64,000 nt of DNA from Streptomyces sp. C10-9-1 (GTDB lineage Bacteria > Actinomycetota > Actinomycetes > Streptomycetales > Streptomycetaceae): contig NZ_JANHKP010000002.1 in assembly GCF_024497955.1 (NCBI RefSeq), positions 419,334 through 483,333 on the forward strand, in the 5' to 3' direction. This document shows, piece by piece, positions 27,252-34,530 of this stretch (the stretch's first letter is position 1; each line of letters opens with the position of its first letter). Made by a program: the position numbers and the translations under genes. The notes under the pieces are model-generated. The model was not told the DNA's origin, ran no database searches, and saw only the letters and a list, made by a program, of their open reading frames with translations.

Positions 27252-28099
27252 CGGTGGACCAGCCGCTGTGCGCCGCGGCTGTCTGCGCCGGTGCCGCGGC
27301 CTCGCTGCTGGTCGCAGCGGAGCGCGGGAGGCGGCGTGTGTCCCTGATCCTGCCCCGTGCCGCCGCACCGGGCCGCCGCCCGCCATGGTCGTGGCAGCAG
27401 GCCGAGGAGGCCGCACGGGGCCACCGGGAGTGGCTGTGCCTGCCCCTGGCCCTCGTCCTGGCCGTGCTCGGGTCCTCCCCGCTGCCTCTCGCCCTCGGAG
27501 CTGCCGCCGTGCCGCTGGTACGCCGCGCGCTGCTCCGGAGGGAGCGGCGCGCCCGCGCACGGCGGCAGGCCGAGGCCGTGGTCGCGCTGTGCGGCGCGGT
27601 CGCCGCGGAACTCCGGGCAGGCCTCCAGCCCGGACAGGCGCTGAGGTTCGCCGCACGGCAGACCGAGGCCCTCGGGGAGGCGGAGGCGGCCGTGCTGGCC
27701 GCCGCGCGCTTCGGCGGCGACGTGTCGGCCGCGCTGCGGACCGCCGCACGGCTACCGGGGGCGGAGGGCCTGGCCGGGATGGCGGCCTGCTGGCAGGTGG
27801 CGGTGGGCAGCGGCGCCGGGCTGGCCGCCGGTCTGGAGCGACTGGAGGCCGCGCTGCGCGCCGACCGGGACCGGCAGGACGACCTCGACGCGCAGTTGGC
27901 CGGTGCCTGGTCCACGGTCGTCCTGCTGGCGCTGCTGCCGGCGGCCGGGCTCGGCATGGGCTGGGCACTCGGCGCGGACCCGTTGCGCGTGCTGCTCCAC
28001 TCTCCCGCAGGGCTCGCCTGCCTGGCCGTCGGAGGGGCCCTGGAGGCCGCAGGCATGTACTGGGCCACGAGGATCGTACGGTCGGGGGAGGCGGCATGA
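27248..28099 (+). CDS. tadB: TadB-like inner-membrane platform protein
   Basis: This 283-residue protein has membrane helices at about 5-22, 60-85 and two near the C-terminus (about 220-270), with a type II secretion F-like cytosolic domain between them (AELRAGLQPGQALRFAA). It would form the membrane base that TadA acts on. GTG 27248 follows GGAG and overlaps the tadA stop. It pairs with the tadC product downstream. Confidence 0.88.
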   Translation: MTVDQPLCAAAVCAGAAASLLVAAERGRRRVSLILPRAAAPGRRPPWSWQQAEEAARGHREWLCLPLALVLAVLGSSPLPLALGAAAVPLVRRALLRRERRARARRQAEAVVALCGAVAAELRAGLQPGQALRFAARQTEALGEAEAAVLAAARFGGDVSAALRTAARLPGAEGLAGMAACWQVAVGSGAGLAAGLERLEAALRADRDRQDDLDAQLAGAWSTVVLLALLPAAGLGMGWALGADPLRVLLHSPAGLACLAVGGALEAAGMYWATRIVRSGEAA

Positions 28100-28935
28100 C
28101 CGGCGGCCCGCCGGACCGGCTCCTGGCCGCAGGCGCCGTCCTGGCCGCGGTCGGCAGCCTGGTCCCCCTGCTTCTCGACGGCCGCCGGACCTCCGCCGCA
28201 CGGCGCCGCGGCGAGGCGCTGCTGGGCCTTCGGGGACCCCGGGGACCGCGTACGCGCCTTCGGCGGCCCCGGGCGCGAGCGCTCACCGGGCCCCTGTGCA
28301 CGGCGGTTGCCTGTGCCGCCCTGCTGGAGGGCGTGACGGGCGCTGTCGTGGGGCTCGTCGCCGGTCTGGCTCTCCACGCCGCGCTGCGCCGCCGCTCACG
28401 GGCAGGGCCCGCAAGGTCCCGGGGCATCGGAGCACCCGCCCACGACGGTCGGGCCTCCCTCGCGTACGCCGCCCGGACGGTCCCGCCCGAGGAGGCGGGA
28501 CGGCAACTGCCGCTCGCCGCGGACCTCCTGGCGGCCTGCCTCTCCGCGGGAGCCGGACCTCGCGAAGCGACCCAGGCGGTGGGCGAGTCGCTGGGCGGAG
28601 CCGCCGGCGGCTGCCTTGCCGCGGTCACCGCACAGCTGAGGCTCGGGAGAGAACCCGCGGAGGCCTGGGCCTGGCTCGGAGCCGCGCTCGACGCCCAGGC
28701 GCTCGCCCGCTGCCTGGAACGCGCCGACGCCACGGGGTCCCCGGCGGCCGAGCCGACGGCGCGTACCGCCGACCTGCTACGGGCCGCGCGCGCCCGCAGA
28801 GCCGTCGCACGCGGGCGACGCGCCCAGGTGAGGATCACCGCGCCCGTGGGGCTCTGCTTCCTCCCCGCGTTCCTCGCGATCGGCGTCGCACCTGTGCTCA
28901 TCGGGCTGGCGGGCGGCCTGCTCCCTCCCGCCTGA
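28096..28935 (+). CDS. tadC: TadC-like inner-membrane platform protein
   Basis: This 279-residue protein has a similar F-domain plan: membrane helices near 5-25, 65-95 and 250-275, and LAADLLAACLSAGAGPREA in the cytosolic part. ATG 28096 overlaps the tadB stop by 4 nt. It completes the platform pair. A gap of 185 nt follows before the pilin gene, and I see no gene in that gap. Confidence 0.88.
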   Translation: MTGGPPDRLLAAGAVLAAVGSLVPLLLDGRRTSAARRRGEALLGLRGPRGPRTRLRRPRARALTGPLCTAVACAALLEGVTGAVVGLVAGLALHAALRRRSRAGPARSRGIGAPAHDGRASLAYAARTVPPEEAGRQLPLAADLLAACLSAGAGPREATQAVGESLGGAAGGCLAAVTAQLRLGREPAEAWAWLGAALDAQALARCLERADATGSPAAEPTARTADLLRAARARRAVARGRRAQVRITAPVGLCFLPAFLAIGVAPVLIGLAGGLLPPA

Positions 28936-29120
28936 CGGACCTACTCCGACGGGCGGCGGGCGTCGGCCCCGGCGCTCCCGCGACGAGGGGCGCGTCGGCC
29001 GGGCCTGAACGGCGGGCCCGGAGACACGACTCGCGCGGCGACCGGAGCCGGTGGAGGCACGCCCTCCCACCACGTTCCTGCACCACATCCACGGAAACCA
29101 CTCTCGACTGGAGGTCGAGC

Positions 29121-29399
29121 ATGTTCTGCACCCTCATGTCCCTTACCCCGAAGACCTTCCGGCGGCCACCGCGCCGCAACCGCCGTCCGGGCACCGGCGT
29201 CTCGACCGCCCACCTGCTCGGCCTCCGCGGCCGGTTGGCCGCGCTCCGCGGGGATCGCGGGATGACCACGTCCGAATACGCGATGGGCACGATCGCCGCC
29301 TGCGCCTTCGCCGCCGTCCTCTACAAGGTGGTCACCAGCGGGGCGGTGGCCCAGGCTCTCGAAGCGGTGGTCGGCAGGGCACTCGATGTCCAGTTCTGA
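29121..29399 (+). CDS. DUF4244 Flp-pilin-like protein
   Basis: This 92-residue protein has a basic N-terminal half and the DUF4244 core (MTTSEYAMGTIAACAFAAVL) with one membrane helix at about 53-75. The Glu in TSEYA resembles the Glu5 of processed pilins, and the position after tadC fits a pilin subunit. ATG 29121 has GGAGG 6 nt upstream. The last 14 nt overlap the following TadE-like gene. Confidence 0.85.
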   Translation: MFCTLMSLTPKTFRRPPRRNRRPGTGVSTAHLLGLRGRLAALRGDRGMTTSEYAMGTIAACAFAAVLYKVVTSGAVAQALEAVVGRALDVQF

Positions 29400-29970
29400 G
29401 CGGAGAGCGCCGTACCGCGTCCGGTCGGCGACCCGGCTCCGGAGCAGGCGCGCCGCGCCGGTCCCGACGCGCCCCCGGCGGGGCGACCGGGGATCGGTGA
29501 CGGCCGAGGCGGCGATGGCCCTGCCTGCTCTGGTGGCCTTCGCCATGGGGCTGGTCTGGGCGCTGACGGCGGCCGCGGCCCAGATCCAGTGCGTGGACGC
29601 CGCGCGCGCCGGTGCGCGTGCGGCAGCCCGGTCCGAGCCCGTCCCGGTGGCCGTCGCCGCCGCGCGCTCCGTCGGGCCCCGGGGGGCGCGGGTGGCCGTG
29701 TCACGGCGCGGCGATCTCTGGCACGTACGGGTCGAGGCCGACGCACCCGGGCCCGGCGGGCTCGGACTCACGCTGGACGCCGAGGCGGCCGCCCTGGCGG
29801 AGGACACCGTGCACGGCGGTGACTTCGCCGGCGCATCCCGGCCCCGCGGAGAGCCGGGCACGGACCGTCACGGCGCCCGCGCGTACCTGAGCCGTACCGT
29901 GCCCGGCGCGGTAGCGGGAGGTGCGGTGGGCGCCGCGCCGGGGGCGGGACCCGGGGCGGTGCCGCGGTGA
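29386..29970 (+). CDS. TadE-like pseudopilin
   Basis: This 194-residue protein has a TadE N-terminal helix (GSVTAEAAMALPALVAFAMG, about 36-55) followed by an extracytoplasmic domain with CVDAARAGARAAARSE, typical of TadE minor pilins. A polar 35-residue lead precedes the helix, so the true start could be later than ATG 29386, for instance an in-frame GTG close to the helix. It overlaps both neighbours, and the stop overlaps the GTG of the next gene. Confidence 0.78.
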   Translation: MSSSERRAPYRVRSATRLRSRRAAPVPTRPRRGDRGSVTAEAAMALPALVAFAMGLVWALTAAAAQIQCVDAARAGARAAARSEPVPVAVAAARSVGPRGARVAVSRRGDLWHVRVEADAPGPGGLGLTLDAEAAALAEDTVHGGDFAGASRPRGEPGTDRHGARAYLSRTVPGAVAGGAVGAAPGAGPGAVPR

Positions 29971-31082
29971 GGTGCTGCGCTCACCGGCCCCGGGACGCTG
30001 GGTCGGCCACGGTCTGGGTGGCCTCGCTCGCGACCGTGCTGTGCGCGGTCTTCGCCGTCGCCCTCGCGCTGGGCCAGGCCGCCGTGGCCCGGCACCGGGC
30101 CGCCGCGGCGGCGGATCTCGCGGCCCTGGCCGCCGCGGACCACGCCCTCCGCGGCCCGCTCGCGGCCTGCGACCGAGCGCGCGCCGTGGCCCGCGCGCAC
30201 CGGGCCGAGGTGGCCCGCTGCGCGGTGAGCGGCGAGCTCGCCGATGTCACCGCGGCCGTGCGCCTCGGCCCGTACACGCTGCACAGCAGGGCCCGGGCCG
30301 GGCCGCCGGAGGCATGGCGCGCAGCGCACCCCGCCGCCCTTGCGCCGGCCTTCCGCACGGTGGGAGGGAGGGCCTCGCGCACGGGGGGCCCGGCGAGGCC
30401 GACGGTGCGCCGCCGGGGTCAGCCCTCCGTGCCGCGGGGGGCCTCGCCCGCGGCGTCGGCCGCGGGCCACGCCGGACTGCCCTGCTCACCGGACTCGGCG
30501 CCGGTGTCCGCGTCCCGCGGTGCGCCCGGCGCCGGATCCGCCGCCCGGGGAGCGCGTGGGGAGGCGCGCAGCAGCTCGCCGAGGAGCCTGACCGCCCCGC
30601 GCTTGTGCAGCGGATCGTTGCCGTTGCCGCACTTGGGCGACTGGATGCAGGAGGGGCACCCCGCCTCGCACTCGCAGGAGGCGATGGCCTCACGGGTGGC
30701 CGTCAGCCACTCGGCCGCGGTGTGGAAGGCCCGCTCCGCGAAGCCCGCGCCGCCGGGATGCCCGTCGTACACGAAGACGGTCGGCAGCAGCGTGTCCGGG
30801 TGGAGGGGCACCGAGACCCCGCCGATGTCCCAGCGGTCGCAGGTGGCGAAGAGCGGCAGCATCCCGATCGACGCGTGCTCGGCGGCGTGCAGGGCCCCGC
30901 CGAGCTGCTCCGGGCCGATCCGCGCCGCGTCCAGCTGGTCCTCGGTGACCGTCCACCACACCGCACGGGTACGCAGCGTCCGGGGCGGCAGGTCCAGCTT
31001 GGTCTCCCCGAGCACCTCGCCCGTCACGAGCCTGCGGCGAAGGAAGGACACGACCTGGCTGGTGACCTCCACGGAGCCGTAG
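29967..31082 (+). CDS. TadE-like (Rv3654c-type) protein with run-on frame
   Basis: Residues 1 to about 113 match the helicase-neighbourhood TadE-like family: DAGSATVWVASLATVLCAVF membrane helix, then AAAAADLAALAAADHA and an extracytoplasmic domain with two Cys. Family members normally end near here (about 30306). In this sequence no stop codon appears in any of the three forward frames before 30591, and this frame stays open to 31082, giving 371 residues and a 664-nt antisense overlap with the convergent helicase gene. The last 258 residues have no family resemblance. A lost stop codon or a sequencing error are both possible. Confidence 0.6.
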   Translation: MRCCAHRPRDAGSATVWVASLATVLCAVFAVALALGQAAVARHRAAAAADLAALAAADHALRGPLAACDRARAVARAHRAEVARCAVSGELADVTAAVRLGPYTLHSRARAGPPEAWRAAHPAALAPAFRTVGGRASRTGGPARPTVRRRGQPSVPRGASPAASAAGHAGLPCSPDSAPVSASRGAPGAGSAARGARGEARSSSPRSLTAPRLCSGSLPLPHLGDWMQEGHPASHSQEAMASRVAVSHSAAVWKARSAKPAPPGCPSYTKTVGSSVSGWRGTETPPMSQRSQVAKSGSIPIDACSAACRAPPSCSGPIRAASSWSSVTVHHTARVRSVRGGRSSLVSPSTSPVTSLRRRKDTTWLVTSTEP

Positions 31083-32920
31083 CACAGGCGCCCGGCGCCC
31101 CAGGGGACCTCGACGTCGGTCTCCAGCACGGACACGGCCGTGGTGTCCCTCGCCGTGGTCGAGTACGGCGGGGATGCCTCCTCGACCAGGGCGACCGAGT
31201 CCTCCAGGTCGAGCCGCTTCACCAGATAGGTCCGGCCCTGGTGGAGATGGACGGCGCCGTCGTGCACGGACGCGTGCGCGGCGGCCTCGTCCACCGTCCC
31301 CAGCAGGCGCCCCGTGCCCGCCTCCACGATCTGCACCGGCTGCGCCCCGCCGCCCCGGATGTCGGTCAGGTCCGCGGCGCGTTCGCGGCGCGTCCAGTGC
31401 CATCCGGAGGCTCGGCGGCGCAGCAGCCGGGCGCGCTCCAGCTGAGGCATCAGCCCCGCGGCGGCCGGTCCGAAGAGCCCCAGGTCGGCATCCGTCAGCG
31501 GTGCCTCGGCGGCTGCCGCGCAGAGGTGCGGCGCCAGCACGTAGGGGTTGTCCGGATCGAGGACGGTGCTTTCCACGGGGCGTCTGAACAGCGCCTCCGG
31601 ATGGTGCACCAGATAGGTGTCCAGCGGATCGTCCCGGGCCACCAGAACCGCGAGGGCTCCCCGCCCGGACCGTCCGGCCCGTCCCGCCTGCTGCCACAGG
31701 GACGCGCGTGTCCCGGGGTACCCGGCGATCACCACGGCATCCAGCCCCGACACGTCGATCCCCAGCTCCAGAGCGGTCGTCGCGGACAGCCCCAGGAGTT
31801 CGCCGGAGTGGAGGGCGCGCTCCAGTGCGCGCCGCTCCTCTGCCAGGTAGCCCCCGCGGTACGCGGCCACGCGCCGGGGGAGCGAGGAGTCGACCTCGGC
31901 GAGCCTCTCCTTGGCGATCACGGAGACCAGCTCGGCGCCCCGGCGCGAGCGCACGAAGGCGACGCTGCGCACCCCCTGGACGGTCAGGTCGGTGAGCAGG
32001 TCCGCCGTCTCGGCGGTCGCCGTGCGCCGCACGGGTGCCCCCTTCTCCCCGTGCAGCTCGGTCAGCGGGGGCTCCCACAGGGCGAAGACGAGTTCGCCCC
32101 GCGGTGAGGCGTCGTCCGCGACTTCCCGTACGGGCACGCCCGTCAGGCGCCCGGCGGCGGCGGCCGGGTCCGCCGCGGTGGCCGAGGCGAGCAGGAAGAC
32201 GGGGTCCGCCCCGTAGCGGGCGCACAGGCGGCGCAGGCGGCGCAGGACCTGGGCGACGTGGGAGCCGAACACTCCCCGGTAGGTGTGGCACTCGTCGACC
32301 ACGACGTAGCGCAGCGAGCGCAGGAAGGAGGACCAGCGCGGGTGTGCAGGGAGGATGCCCCGGTGCAGCATGTCCGGGTTGGTCAGGACGTAGTTGGCGT
32401 ACTGGCGCACCCACTCCCGCTCCTCGACCGGGGTGTCCCCGTCGTACACCGCGGGCCGCACCCGGTTGCCCAGCGGTGCGGCCAGCTCCCTGACGGCACG
32501 CCGCTGGTCTGCCGCCAGGGCCTTGGTCGGGGCCAGGTAGAGGGCCGTGGTGCCGCGCCCGTTCGCGGCCTCGGCCCCGTCGAGGAGGGTGTGCAGGACC
32601 GGCACCAGGTAGGCCAGGGACTTCCCGGAGGCCGTGCCGGTGGCGATCACCACCGAGGTGCCGTCCAGCGCATGCTCCGCCGCCTCTGCCTGGTGCGTCC
32701 ACGGGTGCTCGACACCGGCCTCCCGGACGGCGGAGATCACCTCGGAGCGGATGCGGTGGGGCCAGACTGCATGGCGCCCCGCCCTGGGGGGCAGGTGCTC
32801 CGTATGAGTGATGCGCGCAGCCCGGCTCCCGCCTGCGGTGAGCCGGTCGAGGACCTCTCCGGGGGAGGGCCTGTCCTCCCCGGTCGCGGGGGGTCGACTG
32901 GGACGCTGTTTCTTGGCCAT
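30419..32920 (-). CDS. MrfA/YprA-type DEAD/DEAH DNA-repair helicase
   Basis: This 833-residue superfamily 2 helicase has Walker A ATGTASGKS (about 95), the DECH box VVDECHTYRG (about 207), SATAA motif III and GRAGRSGRG motif VI. The C-terminal DUF1998-type domain carries four Cys in CECEAGCPSCIQSPKC (about 750). MrfA in Bacillus takes part in repair of mitomycin lesions, and this is the Rv3649 counterpart beside the TadE-like gene. I chose ATG 32920; ATG 32944 and 33001 are in frame but have no ribosome-binding site and would run into the bldG promoters. Confidence 0.88.
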   Translation of the reverse strand: MAKKQRPSRPPATGEDRPSPGEVLDRLTAGGSRAARITHTEHLPPRAGRHAVWPHRIRSEVISAVREAGVEHPWTHQAEAAEHALDGTSVVIATGTASGKSLAYLVPVLHTLLDGAEAANGRGTTALYLAPTKALAADQRRAVRELAAPLGNRVRPAVYDGDTPVEEREWVRQYANYVLTNPDMLHRGILPAHPRWSSFLRSLRYVVVDECHTYRGVFGSHVAQVLRRLRRLCARYGADPVFLLASATAADPAAAAGRLTGVPVREVADDASPRGELVFALWEPPLTELHGEKGAPVRRTATAETADLLTDLTVQGVRSVAFVRSRRGAELVSVIAKERLAEVDSSLPRRVAAYRGGYLAEERRALERALHSGELLGLSATTALELGIDVSGLDAVVIAGYPGTRASLWQQAGRAGRSGRGALAVLVARDDPLDTYLVHHPEALFRRPVESTVLDPDNPYVLAPHLCAAAAEAPLTDADLGLFGPAAAGLMPQLERARLLRRRASGWHWTRRERAADLTDIRGGGAQPVQIVEAGTGRLLGTVDEAAAHASVHDGAVHLHQGRTYLVKRLDLEDSVALVEEASPPYSTTARDTTAVSVLETDVEVPWGAGRLCYGSVEVTSQVVSFLRRRLVTGEVLGETKLDLPPRTLRTRAVWWTVTEDQLDAARIGPEQLGGALHAAEHASIGMLPLFATCDRWDIGGVSVPLHPDTLLPTVFVYDGHPGGAGFAERAFHTAAEWLTATREAIASCECEAGCPSCIQSPKCGNGNDPLHKRGAVRLLGELLRASPRAPRAADPAPGAPRDADTGAESGEQGSPAWPAADAAGEAPRGTEG

Positions 32921-32948
32921 CGGCACCGAGTGTGTCACCGGCATGACG

Positions 32949-32989
32949 GACAATGGTCCCAAGGCGTCGTGCATGGCTGCTGGTAAGTG
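32949..32989 (+). promoter_or_regulatory. Candidate bldG promoters
   Basis: Two -10-like hexamers, GACAAT (32949-32954) and TAAGTG (32984-32989), would start transcripts about 120 and 84 nt before the bldG GTG. From memory, S. coelicolor bldG has two start sites roughly 80 and 120 nt upstream. Confidence 0.4.
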
Positions 32990-33079
32990 ATTGAATGCCA
33001 TGGCGGCTGGCGACCGCCCTCCGGCTCCGTTCGGGAGACCTGAGAGGCGGCCGCTCGATAGCAAGGTGCTGGAGGATCC

Positions 33080-33433
33080 GTGGACCTGTCCCTGTCGACT
33101 CGCAATGTGTCCGGCCCTGGTGGCGACCGTACGGTCGTCGAGGTCGGTGGCGAGATTGATGTCTATACCGCGCCCAAGCTGCGCGAGCAGTTGGTCGAGT
33201 TGGTGAACGACGGCAGCTACCACCTGGTTGTCGACATGGAGGGCGTGGACTTCCTCGACTCCACCGGCCTGGGCGTGCTCGTCGGCGGCCTGAAGCGCGT
33301 GCGTGCCCATGAGGGTTCGCTGCGCCTGGTCTGCAACCAGGAGCGCATTCTCAAGATTTTCCGGATCACCGGCCTCACCAAGGTGTTCCCCATCCACACC
33401 ACGGTCGAAGAGGCCGTCGCGGCGACGGACTGA
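33080..33433 (+). CDS. bldG: Anti-anti-sigma factor BldG
   Basis: This 117-residue STAS-domain protein is BldG, required for aerial growth and antibiotic production. The phosphorylated Ser is Ser61 in [11 protein letters not shown]; it corresponds to Ser57 of S. coelicolor because four residues (Gly-Pro-Gly-Gly, 12-15) are inserted near the N-terminus here. When unphosphorylated it binds anti-sigma factors and frees the sigma factor. GTG 33080 follows GGAGG. The anti-sigma gene lies 92 nt downstream on the same strand. Confidence 0.95.
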   Translation: MDLSLSTRNVSGPGGDRTVVEVGGEIDVYTAPKLREQLVELVNDGSYHLVVDMEGVDFLDSTGLGVLVGGLKRVRAHEGSLRLVCNQERILKIFRITGLTKVFPIHTTVEEAVAATD

Positions 33434-33525
33434 CGGTCGCCCGGACTGCCGGAAGAAGGGAAGGGGGACCGGGCCGCCAGCCCGGGCCCCTGGCACGCAC
33501 GCTCGCTCTCTCCAGGGGGATCCGT

Positions 33526-33963
33526 ATGGCCACCGTCGAGCTCCGCTTCAGTGCGCAGCCTGAGCACGTCAGGACGGCCAGGCTCGTCGCCGCGGCCGTG
33601 GCGCGGCGCGCCGGGGTCGACGAGGCGGTGCTGGACGAGGTCCGGCTCGCCGTCGGCGAGGCGTGCAGCCGCGCGGTCGGGCTGCACCGCAGCCACGGTC
33701 TGACGTCGCCCGTGCGCGTCGTGCTCTCCGAGGAGGAGAAGGCGTTCTCCATCGAGGTCGGCGACGAGGTCACCGGCGTGGGCGCGGCTGATCCCGGTGA
33801 CGGGCGTCCGGAGGGTGCCGAGGGGGCCGCGGAATCCGAGGAGGAGGACGAGATGGGCCTCGCAGTGATCAGCGGCCTTGTCGACGACATGGAGGTCTCC
33901 TCCACCGACGTCGGCGGCGTGATCCGCATGAGCTGGCCGGCGACGCCACCTCCGGCGGTCTGA
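33526..33963 (+). CDS. BldG-partner anti-sigma factor (HATPase, ApgA-like)
   Basis: This 145-residue protein is a GHKL serine-kinase-type anti-sigma factor: DEVRLAVGEACSRAV is the N box (Glu and the metal-binding site), and MGLAVISGLVDDMEV is the second ATP-lid segment. An acidic linker (EGAEGAAESEEEDE, about 95-110) replaces part of the lid. It matches the S. coelicolor gene downstream of bldG, named ApgA as I recall. ATG 33526 has GGGGGA upstream. Confidence 0.88.
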   Translation: MATVELRFSAQPEHVRTARLVAAAVARRAGVDEAVLDEVRLAVGEACSRAVGLHRSHGLTSPVRVVLSEEEKAFSIEVGDEVTGVGAADPGDGRPEGAEGAAESEEEDEMGLAVISGLVDDMEVSSTDVGGVIRMSWPATPPPAV

Positions 33964-33978
33964 GTTCCACCCGTCGTT

Positions 33979-34005
33979 CGGTCCCGCCGGTCCGCGGTGG
34001 GACCG
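33979..34005 (+). terminator. Hairpin after the bldG operon
   Basis: A 10-bp stem with one G-T pair (arms 33979-33988 and 33996-34005) lies 15 nt after the anti-sigma stop. Beyond it, 34006-34240 is GC-rich without a gene and 34260-34530 is AT-richer. The latter is the pyrophosphatase promoter region, with a TACACT -10-like hexamer at 34487-34492. Confidence 0.55.
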
Positions 34006-34530
34006 CGGGGAGCGGCGCCACCGTCGCCCCGGCCCGGCCGAGGCACCCGCGCTGCCCGCACCGGACGGCGTCCGCCGAGAGGCGCACCCGCGGAGTGAGA
34101 CGGCCTCCGCGCCCCCGAGGCCCGGAGCCTGCCTCCCGAGGCCCGCTCCGCCGAGGCCCGGCCCCGCCGCAGAGTCCTGCGCCTGGTCCGACCGCCCGCG
34201 GACACCGAACCCCTTCGGACAGATCCACGTCGGCCCCACCCCGTCCGGGTGAGGGCCGTACGGGTGATTACGCGTGTCGCGGCCGAGAAGATTTTCGCGC
34301 GGGGGGAAGCCTGTTGAACAGGGCCTTTGTCCAGGCTCCCGGATAGCCGTTCTCGGGGTGCATACCCTTGGCCCGTTACGGCCTTCCGGTATATCGCGCA
34401 AACATTGTGTCAACCTGATCAATTTCAGGTGGCAGAACGACACCCTCGAAAAATTCTGTGCCCTTCTTTGATCGTGTTCTGCTCCCTACACTCCGTCCAC
34501 ATCTTGAGGTCTGAACATCAAGGAGGACGA

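Noticed and set aside
24954..28901. A 1315-codon minus-strand open frame opposite ssd-tadABC
   Set aside because: Low-complexity Arg/Ser/Pro translation, antisense to four well-supported genes.
32921..33001. N-terminal extension of the helicase from ATG 33001 or 32944
   Set aside because: No ribosome-binding site precedes either ATG and the stretch coincides with the expected bldG promoters. I keep ATG 32920 but cannot exclude the longer forms.
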